Positions 1 to 8,703 of a stretch of 36,437 bases of DNA are shown piece after piece. The notes beneath the pieces were generated by a model, which did not search any database, had not been told where the DNA came from, and saw nothing but the letters and a program-made list of their open reading frames with translations. The position numbers and the translations under genes are program-made. The stretch is from Ruminococcus_G sp050944415 (GTDB taxonomy: Bacteria; Bacillota; Clostridia; Lachnospirales; Lachnospiraceae): NCBI GenBank assembly GCA_050944415.1, contig JBMNRA010000027.1, positions 1-36,437 on the forward strand, read 5' to 3'. Numbering within the stretch: the first letter of the stretch is position 1; every line of letters starts with the position of its first letter.

Positions 1-723
1 GCTGTCTTTGCATATCATCGTAATTAATATCAATCCTATTTTCTATATGATTAGCCACCAACTTTGGCCAATCCCAGTTAAAAACTTTTTTACCCTTTGT
101 TGCAGACTCGCTGTTGTATCTATAGAAGTAAAAACATTCATTAGATATATACATTGAATTTGCATGAAACACACATGGTATGACACACGCACCATCTTCC
201 CCTATTGTTACATTTTCATTTGCAAGTACATTATCCAAAAATAATTGTCTTCTAATTACCTTTCCGCATAAACTCGGAATAAAATAACTAGCATCACTTT
301 TCTGAATCAATAACGGAAAAATTTCCTTCTCTATAGCTTGTTTTGAATAAAATCCTTCTCTGTAATTAATCCCTAATGGTGTTGTTTGCTTCCCATTATC
401 AGCCAACATTCCAAAACAAAATATATCTATATTTTTCTTTTGAACTACCTCAGAAATTTTGGTCAAGCAATCTTTTTTCAGCCAGTCATCACCATCTATA
501 CAAATAACATATTCTCCTTCTGCTATTTCGGCTCCATCTCTCCTAGCTTTTGCAACGCCTTCATTTTTCTTATGCAAAACTTTAATTCTACTATCATTCT
601 TTCTCAATCTTTCACATATTTCCGGACAACTATCAGGTGATCCATCATCAATAAGAATTATTTCAAAATCTGAAAAAGATTGATTAGTAATACTAAGAAC
701 ACACTAAATAATGGTTTCTTCAT
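1..723 (-). pseudogene. GT2 family glycosyltransferase, frameshifted near its 5' end and cut by the window edge
   Basis: The ATG at 723 follows the GT4 stop by one base and has an AGGGGA ribosome binding site, so the original start survives. It reads MKKPLFSV and then runs out of frame to a stop after about 22 codons. The other frame resumes as CVLSITNQSFSDFEII and stays open to position 1. It carries GT2 landmarks: LIDDGSPDSC, then VICIDGDDW (the metal-binding DxD region). The usual block between them at the N-terminus (V-I-P-x-Y-N plus the following helix, about 14 residues) is missing. The joint contains AGTGT, which would fit both the Ser-Val codons and a Glu-Cys junction, so a deletion across a 5-base microhomology explains the shift. 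The original role would be adding one sugar to the lipid-linked repeat unit. As it stands it should not make an active enzyme. Confidence 0.85.
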
Positions 724-724
724 T

Positions 725-1873
725 TCAATGTTCCCCTAATAATCTATTTCGATCCAAAAGTATTTTTTCAAATAATTTCTCTTGTTCAAAATTTGTAACT
801 GCAAAATTATATGCATTATTACCATATTCCTTTCGCAAGTCACTGTCTTTATATAATGTATACATAGCATTAGCTAACTCTTTTGCACTACCTTTGGCAA
901 CAACCAATCCCGTACAATCTCTTTTCATTGCATCTGTAGGTCCCGGAATATCACTGATAATCACTGGCACTCCCATTGATTCTGCCTCTATAACAGCACT
1001 TCCAAAACCTTCTCTGTAACTTGGTAACACATAAACATCGCTTGCTGCTAAATATTTTTCGACTTCATTTGTAAAACCACAGTATATTACATTTTTATTG
1101 TTTTCAGACCACTCATACAATTTTTCATTCACAGATCCAGAATTTTCATTCGGTCCTACCATTAATAAATACATATCTTCATGTTTTTCAAACAACTTCC
1201 TAGATGCAGCAAACAATTCATTAATACCTTTATCTTTCGTAACTCTTCCAACAAAGATAAATACTTTTGCATCCTCCGGAATATTGTGTTTTTTCCTAAT
1301 TTCAGTTCGCCATATGTTCTTATTATCTATATTAAATTTCTTTGTATTTACACCACTCGCACTTCCATTCCAAATCACAGAACCCTTTTGGGCTGGATAT
1401 AATTTTTCCGCATGGCTGAATTTCAAATTACCAAAACTATCTGGCTCTACCCAAGTTGAAAGTTTACATACCATCGTTTCTTCTAATTTAAAAATTTTTC
1501 TTTTAATTCCAGAAAAACCAACATATGCAATTCCCCACTGACAATATAATCTAACCGGTATATGTGCAAATGTTCCAGCAAGTGCTGTATAACATGAAGC
1601 ATTCGGTGTTGAGTATTGTACAATATCAAATTTTTCTCTTTTTAAAATTCTTTTTATTTCAAGCATTGCTTTTATTCCACCAACGCTTATTCCTCTTTCC
1701 ATTGAGACAGGATAATAATGAATATATTCTGGAAGACTCTCCGCAAACTCTTTGTCATAATTGCAAATAAAAGAAATGTCATAATCTCCATTTTCATGCA
1801 AATACTTTGCTGTCTCCAACACAAATGCCTTTAAGGTCATTGAAATTGTAGTGACATAACATATTTTCTTCAT
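725..1873 (-). CDS. GT4 family glycosyltransferase (GT-B fold)
   Basis: This is a retaining nucleotide-sugar glycosyltransferase of the GT4 type, acting at the cytoplasmic membrane face on the undecaprenyl-linked repeat unit. The C-terminal half has the family signature: IFVGRVTKDKGI at the start of the nucleotide-binding domain, then YREGFGSAVIEAESMGVPVI, which holds the E-x7-E catalytic and donor-binding motif, then a glycine-proline loop. The length of about 382 residues is normal. I chose ATG 1873 because GGGAGAG lies about 10 bases upstream. A GTG at 1882 is in frame but sits almost on that ribosome binding site. The start overlaps the end of the upstream acyltransferase gene, which suggests translational coupling. 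Donor and acceptor sugars cannot be told from sequence. Confidence 0.9.
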   Translation of the reverse strand: MKKICYVTTISMTLKAFVLETAKYLHENGDYDISFICNYDKEFAESLPEYIHYYPVSMERGISVGGIKAMLEIKRILKREKFDIVQYSTPNASCYTALAGTFAHIPVRLYCQWGIAYVGFSGIKRKIFKLEETMVCKLSTWVEPDSFGNLKFSHAEKLYPAQKGSVIWNGSASGVNTKKFNIDNKNIWRTEIRKKHNIPEDAKVFIFVGRVTKDKGINELFAASRKLFEKHEDMYLLMVGPNENSGSVNEKLYEWSENNKNVIYCGFTNEVEKYLAASDVYVLPSYREGFGSAVIEAESMGVPVIISDIPGPTDAMKRDCTGLVVAKGSAKELANAMYTLYKDSDLRKEYGNNAYNFAVTNFEQEKLFEKILLDRNRLLGEH

Positions 1874-1874
1874 A

Positions 1875-2501
1875 TCATTCACACTCTCCCTTTATTTTTT
1901 TCACTGGCACTCCCACATATGTGCCACTCTCTTCTATATCATTTATTACAACAGCACCAGCACCGATCATACATCTTTTGCATATTCTTATATTGTTGCT
2001 CACACACGCACCAATTCCGATCCACGATAGCTCTCCTATAAAAACAGTACCAGCTAACTTTGCCCCTACTGAAATATGTGAATAATTTTCTATAAAATTG
2101 TCATGTTCAACTACGGCACTCGAATTAATAATGCAATGCTTTCCAATTTTTGCGCCAGCATTTATAACCGCATTAGCCATTATTACTGTGCCCTCTTCAA
2201 TTGTCACATCAAATTCCGAAATTACTGCTGTTGGATGAATAGCTGTATACCATTTAGCCTCAATTAACTGTTCAGAAATTCTTTTTCTTATATACGCATT
2301 TCCTATTGCTATAATAAATTCAGCCTTGTCAATATATTTTTTATAATTCGATATAGCGCCTAATACAGGAAAACCCATAAATTCCTTTCCAATATCTAAG
2401 TTGTCATCCAAAAATCCAATTATTTCATCTTTAGATTTTTTTATAATATCTGCAATGACTTTTCCATGTCCGCTAGCGCCAATGATGATTACAGCCTTCA
2501 T
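1875..2501 (-). CDS. PglD/NeuD-family sugar O/N-acyltransferase
   Basis: This 208-residue protein has the two-domain PglD/NeuD layout. An N-terminal Rossmann-like domain (VIIIGASGHGKVIADII, residues 4-20) binds the nucleotide sugar. A C-terminal left-handed parallel beta-helix follows, with hexapeptide repeats such as IMANAVINAGAKIG. The family's catalytic histidine is expected in VVEHDNF, and the tail VGVPVKKIKG is typical. In the PglFED pathway this enzyme acetylates the 4-amino group of the UDP-4-amino sugar to give UDP-N,N'-diacetylbacillosamine. The neighbours (PglC-, PglE- and PglF-like genes directly upstream) support that reading. An alternative is O-acetylation of another sugar, as in the NeuD branch of the family. 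Confidence 0.85.
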   Translation of the reverse strand: MKAVIIIGASGHGKVIADIIKKSKDEIIGFLDDNLDIGKEFMGFPVLGAISNYKKYIDKAEFIIAIGNAYIRKRISEQLIEAKWYTAIHPTAVISEFDVTIEEGTVIMANAVINAGAKIGKHCIINSSAVVEHDNFIENYSHISVGAKLAGTVFIGELSWIGIGACVSNNIRICKRCMIGAGAVVINDIEESGTYVGVPVKKIKGECE

Positions 2502-2519
2502 CCTAAAATCACTCCACTT

Positions 2520-3254
2520 CTAAGTATTACTTCCTCTAAATGGTTCCATTGTAACTGAACTATTTGAGCTAATTCCTTCTCTCTTTAATACGGTTTTTAC
2601 AGTTTGAAAAATAATTTTCCAATCTCCTATAAAACTAATGTGATCGACGTAATATACATCTTTATCAAATTTTTCTTCCCATGTAATAGCATTACGTCCA
2701 TGAACCTGTGCATACCCAGTAAATCCAGGTCTAACCTCATGACGTCTTGCTTGATGTTCGTTATACAAAGGTAAATACTCTTTCAGCAATGGACGCGGAC
2801 CTACCACCGACATATCAGCATTTATAATATTTATTAATTCTGGAAGTTCATCTAAACTTGTAGATCTAAGCAGCTTTCCAAATTTTGTAAGTCGTACATC
2901 ATCAGGTAAAAGCTCTCCATTTTCATCTTTTTTATCAGTCATTGTTCTAAATTTATAAAGAGTGAATACTTCACCATTTAACCCTGGTCTTTCCTGCTTA
3001 AATATTATCGGTGAGCCTAATTTGACTCTGACCAAAATTGCAGTAATCAACATAATTGGAGACAATACTATTAACGCTATAGATGCACACACAAAATCTT
3101 GTGGACGTTTTATATACTTTTCATACAAGCCTTGTTTGTGTCCAATATTTTCCGTTCTTTTTCGTTCTTTTCTTAATATCTTATTTATGAAATATCCACA
3201 TCCACCTAATATAGAACTCACAATCAACACAATTGATATTTTATTTTTTTTCAT
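2520..3254 (-). CDS. PglC-like initiating phosphoglycosyltransferase (bacterial sugar transferase), intact
   Basis: This is a monotopic phosphoglycosyltransferase (PF02397) that moves a sugar-1-phosphate from a UDP-sugar to undecaprenyl phosphate, the first membrane step of repeat-unit assembly. An extra N-terminal hydrophobic segment (about residues 6-22) precedes the canonical core. The core has a re-entrant membrane helix (FVCASIALIVLSPIML), FKQERPGLNG, LYKFRTM, the catalytic Asp-Glu dyad in TSLDELPEL, then DMSVVGPRP, GFTGYAQVHG and YYVDHISF. It is the only one of the three PGT genes in the window that keeps the C-terminal part after VGPR. ATG 3254 is preferred because GGGAG lies 9 bases upstream. 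The ATG at 3269 would put that site inside the gene. The bacillosamine-type genes around it suggest UDP-diNAcBac as substrate, by inference. Confidence 0.88.
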   Translation of the reverse strand: MKKNKISIVLIVSSILGGCGYFINKILRKERKRTENIGHKQGLYEKYIKRPQDFVCASIALIVLSPIMLITAILVRVKLGSPIIFKQERPGLNGEVFTLYKFRTMTDKKDENGELLPDDVRLTKFGKLLRSTSLDELPELINIINADMSVVGPRPLLKEYLPLYNEHQARRHEVRPGFTGYAQVHGRNAITWEEKFDKDVYYVDHISFIGDWKIIFQTVKTVLKREGISSNSSVTMEPFRGSNT

Positions 3255-3278
3255 ACCAATTTCTCCCATTTAACTATG

Positions 3279-4562
3279 TTACTCAAAACATGCTTTTACC
3301 ACATCTATAATTACATTTTGCTGTTCTACCGTCATTTTATTATCACTTGGTAAACACAATCCTCTATTAAAAATGTCCATTCCTACATCTTCCACACTTC
3401 CAGAAATATATGCATTGGTTCTTGCACGTCCATTTCCATCTCTTGTTATAAATGGATTTAAACGATAAATTGGCTGCATATGCATAGGTTTCCATATTGG
3501 TCTTCCTTCCGCATTAATGGATGCGATTGCTTCCAAAATTTCAGTCGGACAAGTCTTCCCTTTTTCCTTTACATAACAAACGTCATATTCTCCACGCACC
3601 TGTTTACACATCGCATCTTTATCAATAATCATGCAAGACAGCCAATAGTTTGGTTCAGAGTTTTCCAGATCCACCGGATTCATAGATACTGGCAGTCCTT
3701 TTAATCCCTCTTTATATCTCTCATAAATTGCTTTCTTCTGTGCGATATGCTCTTGCAGATAAGGGAACTGTCCACGAATTACCCCTGCGATTACATTGCT
3801 CATTCGATAGTTGTATCCTATTTCTTCATGCTGATACCATGCCGCATTTTCTCTGGCTTGGGTTGACCACTTACGCACTTTATTTGCAGCATCCAAATCG
3901 TCAGTCAAAAAGCAGCCGCCTGAACTTCCTGTAATGATTTTGTTCCCATTAAAAGAAATTGTATTATATTTTCCGAATGTACCAGTTTGAATCCCCCTAT
4001 AACTTGCACCTAAAGACTCTGCCGCATCTTCCACTAAAATCGCACCATGCTGTTTAATAATGGCATTTAACTCATCTACTTTCCCTGGTGTACCATAAAG
4101 ATGTGCAACAACCACTACCTTTGTGTCTGGATAAATTTTAAATGCCTTTTCTAATGCCACTGGATCCATATTCCAGGTATCATACTCTGTATCAATAAAT
4201 ACTGGTTCTCCACCCTCATATGTAATCGGATTAACAGTTGCATCAAAAGTCATATCCGAGCAAAAAACTTTCTTGCCTTCCAAAGCACCATGCCCTACTT
4301 TTGGAACACCATATGCCTCAATGCCAGCTAACTTCATTGCCAAATGCAATGAAGCAGTTCCCGCTGACAATGCAACCGCATATTTGCACCCTACATACTT
4401 ACATGCAAGGCTTTCCACTTCATTAATGTTTTCTCCAACAGTAGACATCCAATTTGTCTCATATGCATTTCTCATATATTCCATTTCTGATCCATGCATA
4501 GTCGGACTACTTAACCAAACTTTCGATTCAAATTTTTCAAATTTATTAGTTTCCTTATACAC
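3279..4562 (-). CDS. PLP-dependent DegT/DnrJ/EryC1/StrS sugar aminotransferase, PglE-like
   Basis: This 427-residue enzyme belongs to the DegT/DnrJ/EryC1/StrS family, which transaminates 4-keto (or 3-keto) nucleotide sugars using PLP. Visible landmarks are ALSAGTASLHLAMKLAG near residue 65 (cofactor phosphate contacts), VEDAAESLGA (Asp contacting the PLP pyridine nitrogen) and ISFNGNKIITGSSGG, whose lysine should form the Schiff base. Next to a 4,6-dehydratase and a PglD-like acetyltransferase, its likely reaction is conversion of UDP-4-keto-6-deoxy-GlcNAc to the 4-amino sugar. The start is GTG, supported by AGAGGT 8 bases upstream, and no ATG fits better. About 25 bases separate it from the intact PGT start downstream, so they are co-transcribed. 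Confidence 0.92.
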   Translation of the reverse strand: MYKETNKFEKFESKVWLSSPTMHGSEMEYMRNAYETNWMSTVGENINEVESLACKYVGCKYAVALSAGTASLHLAMKLAGIEAYGVPKVGHGALEGKKVFCSDMTFDATVNPITYEGGEPVFIDTEYDTWNMDPVALEKAFKIYPDTKVVVVAHLYGTPGKVDELNAIIKQHGAILVEDAAESLGASYRGIQTGTFGKYNTISFNGNKIITGSSGGCFLTDDLDAANKVRKWSTQARENAAWYQHEEIGYNYRMSNVIAGVIRGQFPYLQEHIAQKKAIYERYKEGLKGLPVSMNPVDLENSEPNYWLSCMIIDKDAMCKQVRGEYDVCYVKEKGKTCPTEILEAIASINAEGRPIWKPMHMQPIYRLNPFITRDGNGRARTNAYISGSVEDVGMDIFNRGLCLPSDNKMTVEQQNVIIDVVKACFE

Positions 4563-4615
4563 GACTTTCTACCTCTTTCTGCCCAATCTCATTTTCAGAA
4601 CATATTAAATACTTA

Positions 4616-6559
4616 TCAAGCAATCTCTTTATTTACGTCTTCCGGTCTTTTAAATGTTGGAACAACACTTCGGAGAGCTTCTTTTGCAATCAGATCATCG
4701 CCTGTATCACATGCATCTCTAAGTACGTCAATCTTTTTATAGATTTCTTCCTTACTCAGTGCATTATCTCTTTCAATAAAAATCATACTGTTGTCTGTTT
4801 TATCGAGTTCTTCTGTCTTAACTAACAGTTCCTCATACAACTTTTCTCCTGGCCTTAATCCAGTTTCAACAATTTCAATTCCCTGGACACCAGATAAACG
4901 GATCATATTCTCTGCCAGATCCATAATCTTAACCGGTTGTCCCATATCCAGAACAAATAATTCTCCATTATTCGCAATCGCCCCACTCTGAAGAACAAGC
5001 TGTGAAGCCTCTGGAATTGTCATAAAATATCTGATGATTCGCTTATCTGTAACTGTAACCGGTCCGCCATTAGCGATCTGGCGTTTAAATAACGGAATAA
5101 CTGATCCGGCACTGCCAAGTACATTTCCAAATCGTGTTGCACTGTATTTTACTTTTCCGTGTGTGCTTGCACTCTGGACAATCATCTCGCACATTCTCTT
5201 AGTTGCACCCATAACATTTGTAGGATTAACTGCTTTATCCGTTGATACCATCATAAAGCGTTCTGCACCATACTCCTCACAAAGCTCTACCAGATTCTGT
5301 GTACCAAATACATTGTTGTAAATAGCTTCTACACAGTTATGCTCCATCAAAGGAACATGCTTATGAGCAGCTGCATTGATGATGATCTGCGGATGATATT
5401 TTTCAAATACTTTTTCCAGTGCTTTTCTATGAGTAATAGAGCAAATTTCAATCTGTAAATCCAGTTTATTTCCATAGGCAATCTTCAATTCCTGCTGAAC
5501 ATCATATGCACCATTCTCATAAATATCTAAGATAATGATTTTCTTTGGATTCATCTTTGCCAACTGTCTGCAAAGTTCTGACCCAATGGAACCGCCACCA
5601 CCTGTAATCAGTACGACTTTATCTTTGTAATATGCATTGGTACGTTCATCCGAAACAACCAGAGGTTTTCTAAATAAAAGTTCTTCTATATCAAATTCTC
5701 TAAGATGACGTTTCCCGCCGGCAGCATACATCGTCGGATAATCGTAAACTTTTAATTTATAACCTGCATTTTTGTAATATTCATAAAGTGCTTTCTTTTT
5801 ATCTGCATCCATTGATGGGATTGCAAAAATAATTTCCTGTACCTCAAACTCTCCTAATTTCTGGAAAGTCGCTTCATCCTCTGACCACACCGGAATACCA
5901 TGTATTTCACGTCCGACTTTTTCTTTATTGACATCAATGAAACCTCTCGGTATATATGCCGCCTCAGAGTTATTTAAAAGATCTTCTGCAAGACCAACTC
6001 CTACTCGTCCGGCACCTATAATCGCAACTTTAATTTTCTGTACTTCTTTTTCATTTCCAGCTTCCATTCCTGAAAACAGACGCAATAATATAGAAAGAAT
6101 TTTTCCACCGACAGTTTTCTGGTTTCCACATTTATATGCGTAGCGATACATCATACGCAATGCTAAAGCACCTAATAAATTCAAACTTGCTAAAGAGAGC
6201 ATTCTGGCAAATGTAATTTTTTGAACCGGAAGCATGAGTTCCAGACATAGATACACTATAAAAGCGATAGAGTCGGTAAATAACAGACGGATATAGCACT
6301 GGATTCCACCATATCTCCATACCTGTCCATAGATCTTACCCAAAAGACGTGCCGCAAAAATACACAGTGCAGATAAGCATACTTGTTGAAGTATCCCCGT
6401 AGACGATAACTTATCCATTCCACCATAAATAACCAGTAGTATAATTGCTACTACTGCATATACGATCAGGTCATACCCGACCAACATCCATCGTATATTC
6501 GGCGTACTATTCTGTTGTGTACGTTTTAATTCCCTGTTTTTTTCATTCGTTCTATTCAT
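4616..6559 (-). CDS. Membrane-bound UDP-GlcNAc 4,6-dehydratase, PglF/CapD/WbpM type
   Basis: At 647 residues this is the long membrane-anchored form. About four transmembrane segments lie in residues 25-135, followed by a Rossmann domain (VAIIGAGRVGVGLA, about 180-193) that resembles a CoA/nucleotide-binding module. The C-terminal SDR domain has VLITGGGGSIGSELCRQ (NAD binding), AAAHKHVPLMEHN, and MVSTDKAVNPTNVMGATKR. In the last motif the usual catalytic Tyr is replaced by Met before the Lys, as in PglF/WbpM enzymes. It is expected to convert UDP-GlcNAc to UDP-4-keto-6-deoxy-GlcNAc, the entry to bacillosamine or related amino sugars. The ribosome-binding region is a run of nine G residues (see 6566-6574), so expression may vary. 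Confidence 0.93.
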   Translation of the reverse strand: MNRTNEKNRELKRTQQNSTPNIRWMLVGYDLIVYAVVAIILLVIYGGMDKLSSTGILQQVCLSALCIFAARLLGKIYGQVWRYGGIQCYIRLLFTDSIAFIVYLCLELMLPVQKITFARMLSLASLNLLGALALRMMYRYAYKCGNQKTVGGKILSILLRLFSGMEAGNEKEVQKIKVAIIGAGRVGVGLAEDLLNNSEAAYIPRGFIDVNKEKVGREIHGIPVWSEDEATFQKLGEFEVQEIIFAIPSMDADKKKALYEYYKNAGYKLKVYDYPTMYAAGGKRHLREFDIEELLFRKPLVVSDERTNAYYKDKVVLITGGGGSIGSELCRQLAKMNPKKIIILDIYENGAYDVQQELKIAYGNKLDLQIEICSITHRKALEKVFEKYHPQIIINAAAHKHVPLMEHNCVEAIYNNVFGTQNLVELCEEYGAERFMMVSTDKAVNPTNVMGATKRMCEMIVQSASTHGKVKYSATRFGNVLGSAGSVIPLFKRQIANGGPVTVTDKRIIRYFMTIPEASQLVLQSGAIANNGELFVLDMGQPVKIMDLAENMIRLSGVQGIEIVETGLRPGEKLYEELLVKTEELDKTDNSMIFIERDNALSKEEIYKKIDVLRDACDTGDDLIAKEALRSVVPTFKRPEDVNKEIA

Positions 6560-6565
6560 CGTGTA

Positions 6566-6590
6566 CCCCCCCCCACGAAAATCGGGGAGG
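6566..6590 (-). promoter_or_regulatory. Poly-G ribosome-binding region of the dehydratase gene, possible slipped-strand switch
   Basis: The + strand has nine C in a row at 6566-6574, so the mRNA has nine G ending 6 bases before the ATG, where a Shine-Dalgarno sequence should be. No other AGGAGG-like site is present. Just upstream in the mRNA is CCTCCCC, which can pair with the G run across a loop of about 9 bases and hide it. Homopolymer runs of this length are known to change length by slippage in other bacteria. A length change here would alter both pairing and spacing. This is inference: one sequence cannot show variation. Confidence 0.45.
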
Positions 6591-6630
6591 TTTCATCCTT
6601 TCATATATTTATTTCTAATTATCTGTTTTA

Positions 6631-7137
6631 CTATTTATCAATTGGTGTAAACAAAACAGTTCCCTGTTCTGTTTCAGTTCCTATATTCAATGCACTGGTG
6701 CTTTTAACAATTGTTCCAGACTTCAATGTACAGCCATCCCCAACAAGGCAATATGGCTCTACTACACTGTTAGCACCAACAACCGTTGCCTGCCCAATAG
6801 TACTTCCACAGCCGACAACAGCTCTTGGTTCAACAATACAGCCAGGCATTAAATTAGCTGATGGAGAAATAGTAGAATCCATATGAAATAAAACTGGAAT
6901 ATTGTAAAGTGCCTCCAACTTTTTATTCCACTCAAGTCTTTCTGTTCCATCGTCACATGCAGCTATTGCACAGTTATATTCCGGATAAAAACTTTCCACA
7001 TCCTCCAGTTTTCCAATAGCTCCTTCTCTGTCATTATCTACAAAGGAGATTTCCTCAAAGCAACCCATTGACTCTGCTATCTCTTTTACATAATCTCCAT
7101 ATCTTTTAGAGGCTACAATTAATAATTTTCTTCCCAT
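6631..7137 (-). CDS. Left-handed beta-helix (hexapeptide-repeat) protein, NeuD/PglD-like but divergent
   Basis: This protein of about 168 residues has an N-terminal alpha/beta part (KLLIVASKRYGDYVKEIAE) where PglD proteins have their nucleotide-binding fold, but the G-x-G-G-H-G motif is absent. The second half has hexapeptide repeats (PSANLMPGCIVEPRAVVGCGSTIG), typical of acyltransferases with a left-handed beta-helix. The His-Asp pair that PglD enzymes use is not visible, so activity is doubtful. ATG 7137 is preferred because AGGAG lies about 11 bases upstream. The ATG at 7155 would overlap that site. It is the first gene after structured element A and directly precedes the dehydratase gene. 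It could be a regulatory or degenerate acyltransferase. Confidence 0.7.
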   Translation of the reverse strand: MGRKLLIVASKRYGDYVKEIAESMGCFEEISFVDNDREGAIGKLEDVESFYPEYNCAIAACDDGTERLEWNKKLEALYNIPVLFHMDSTISPSANLMPGCIVEPRAVVGCGSTIGQATVVGANSVVEPYCLVGDGCTLKSGTIVKSTSALNIGTETEQGTVLFTPIDK

Positions 7138-7174
7138 TTTCAACACACTCCTCATAATTATTTGTTTTTATCAG

Positions 7175-7427
7175 GTAAGTTCTATAACACGACGACTAGC
7201 CTGTGAATGTTCTTATTAAAAAGATCATTCGCAGGCTAGGTCAAACCTCCTTATCATAATTTTTCAGCTTATAGTGTGGGTCAAAATAAGCATCCAAGAA
7301 ACCATTCTTTTATATTTGTTCCCCCGCTCAATCGACACAACACAAAGAAAAATTATCATAACGAAATTCGACTAAGCCAGCGAAACCCTTGTAAAATCAA
7401 GGTTTTTCTTGGTTGTCCCTATTATAC
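7175..7427 (-). ncRNA. Structured element A: conserved leader-like RNA or non-coding insert between polysaccharide genes
   Basis: This is one of two related elements (the other is at 11785-12046). In the direction of transcription it starts with the conserved run TATAATAGGGACAACCAAG. A small hairpin P1 follows (7383-7405). A long-range helix P2 has 14 of 15 pairs (7347-7361 with 7251-7265). It encloses hairpin P3 (GCTTAT/ATAAGC, 7267-7291) with loop TTTGACCCACACT. The last hairpin P4 has 13 of 14 pairs (7196-7209 with 7226-7239), extended inward by TCTT/AAGA. The 5' end overlaps the end of the truncated sugar transferase. No U-run follows P4, so it is not a simple terminator. I do not recognise it as a known RNA family. 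It may be an antitermination or regulatory leader, or a mobile non-coding element. Confidence 0.6.
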
Positions 7428-8565
7428 CGCTATCTCCCTTTAAGATATTAAGTATCTGAGGAAATTCATCTATCCGGCAGGCCCTGATTATATTGCCTAC
7501 TTTTGTTATTCTAGGATCTTTATTGCTTGCCCGCATATCCATACGGTATCCGCCTTTTTCAGCGTCTACAACCATGGAACGAAATTTCAGAATTTCAAAC
7601 TCTCTGTCATCCTTGGTAAGCCGTTTCTGTTTATAGAATACCGGCCCCCCATCTTCCAATTTGATTGCAGCTGCTACAATAAGCATAAGAGGAATGCCTG
7701 GAATCATAGCAATCAGACAAAGCAATATATCAAAAGTACGCTTTACAAAACGTTGAACAGGATTTAACCCCCTGCCTTTTACTAAGAGAAGAGGGGTGTC
7801 AAATAAACTGATATCCTCTGCTCCCCGTGCTATAATATCCGTGATTTTCGGAACCAAATATGTGCGAATACCTCTCTGATAGCAATATTTGAGTATATCG
7901 TTACGAGTTTGTGCCGGTACATCATTGATAATAACCGCGTCATGTGCAGTAATCTCTTTTCGGATTACATCATATCCCTTATCATAATTCAGCACCTTTG
8001 TGATCTGATATTTATCGGATCTGGCATCCATTTTAAATTTCAGGTTTACTGCTTTTTCATTTCCGTAGATCATCACCATGTTCTTTGGAACGTACATCTG
8101 ATGGTAAATAGCTGTATAAATATAAGCACATAAGAAGGTTACTATAAGTTCTACCCCGTAGAGATATAGCATTGGCAACGGATTTAACATATGGTTTCCA
8201 ATCAGACACAGCTGAAAATAGGTAACAAAATCTACTATCAAAACCGATATCCATTGTGATATCACAATCTCTGGCAACTTTCGATGGCCATACTGAAAGC
8301 TGTCACACAAATAAAATAGGATAAGTACCAGGAAAGCGTATACAAACATTAAAAGAAATTTCCCATTCCCATAATAGGAATATGGCAACTCATCTCTATA
8401 AAATGCTTTCCACACAAAATAGAAGCAAAACATTAGAACGACAACCTCTATCAGGCCTTCTAACTTTCGTACCACACCTTTTAAGTCATCTGGTTTTATT
8501 CTTTTGGTATTCTCGGATCTTTGTTTCACGGTTTTACTCCCTATTTCTTTTGTTTGAATTGCCAT
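7372..8565 (-). pseudogene. Polyprenyl glycosylphosphotransferase lacking its C-terminus (copy A)
   Basis: The N-terminus has several membrane segments (from about position 8,490 down to 8,120), then a Rossmann-like domain, then the sugar-transferase core: KRTFDILLCLIAMIPGIPLM, FYKQKRLTKDDREFEILKFRSM and the Asp-Glu dyad in ACRIDEFPQILNILKGD. The family then continues with M-S-x-V-G-P-R-P and about 80 more residues including a GxTGxAQ motif. Here the reading changes right after GD to SGIIGTTKKNLDF and stops, using codons that belong to element A. The missing part includes conserved arginines, so activity is unlikely. The start is uncertain: ATG 8565 has no clear ribosome binding site, and an in-frame TTG at 8640 is no better. 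The original role was repeat-unit initiation. Confidence 0.8.
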
Positions 8566-8703
8566 GGCTTCTATCGCCACAACTGCACATTTTTCGCTCA
8601 GGTACTGTTTCGCAATATAAACATATACACCAAACTTCAATGGAGCGTTACTTTTTGTTTATTGGGCTCATAGCAACATATTAATCACATTAAACAAAAC
8701 ATC

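Noticed and set aside
7196..7239. P4 of element A as an intrinsic terminator
   Set aside because: The stem is strong but no U-run follows it in either copy.
7404..7427. TATAAT at the start of elements A and B as a promoter
   Set aside because: The -10 match is perfect and conserved, but the sequence 17 bases upstream is sugar-transferase coding DNA and gives no -35 box in either copy. I left it as part of the element.
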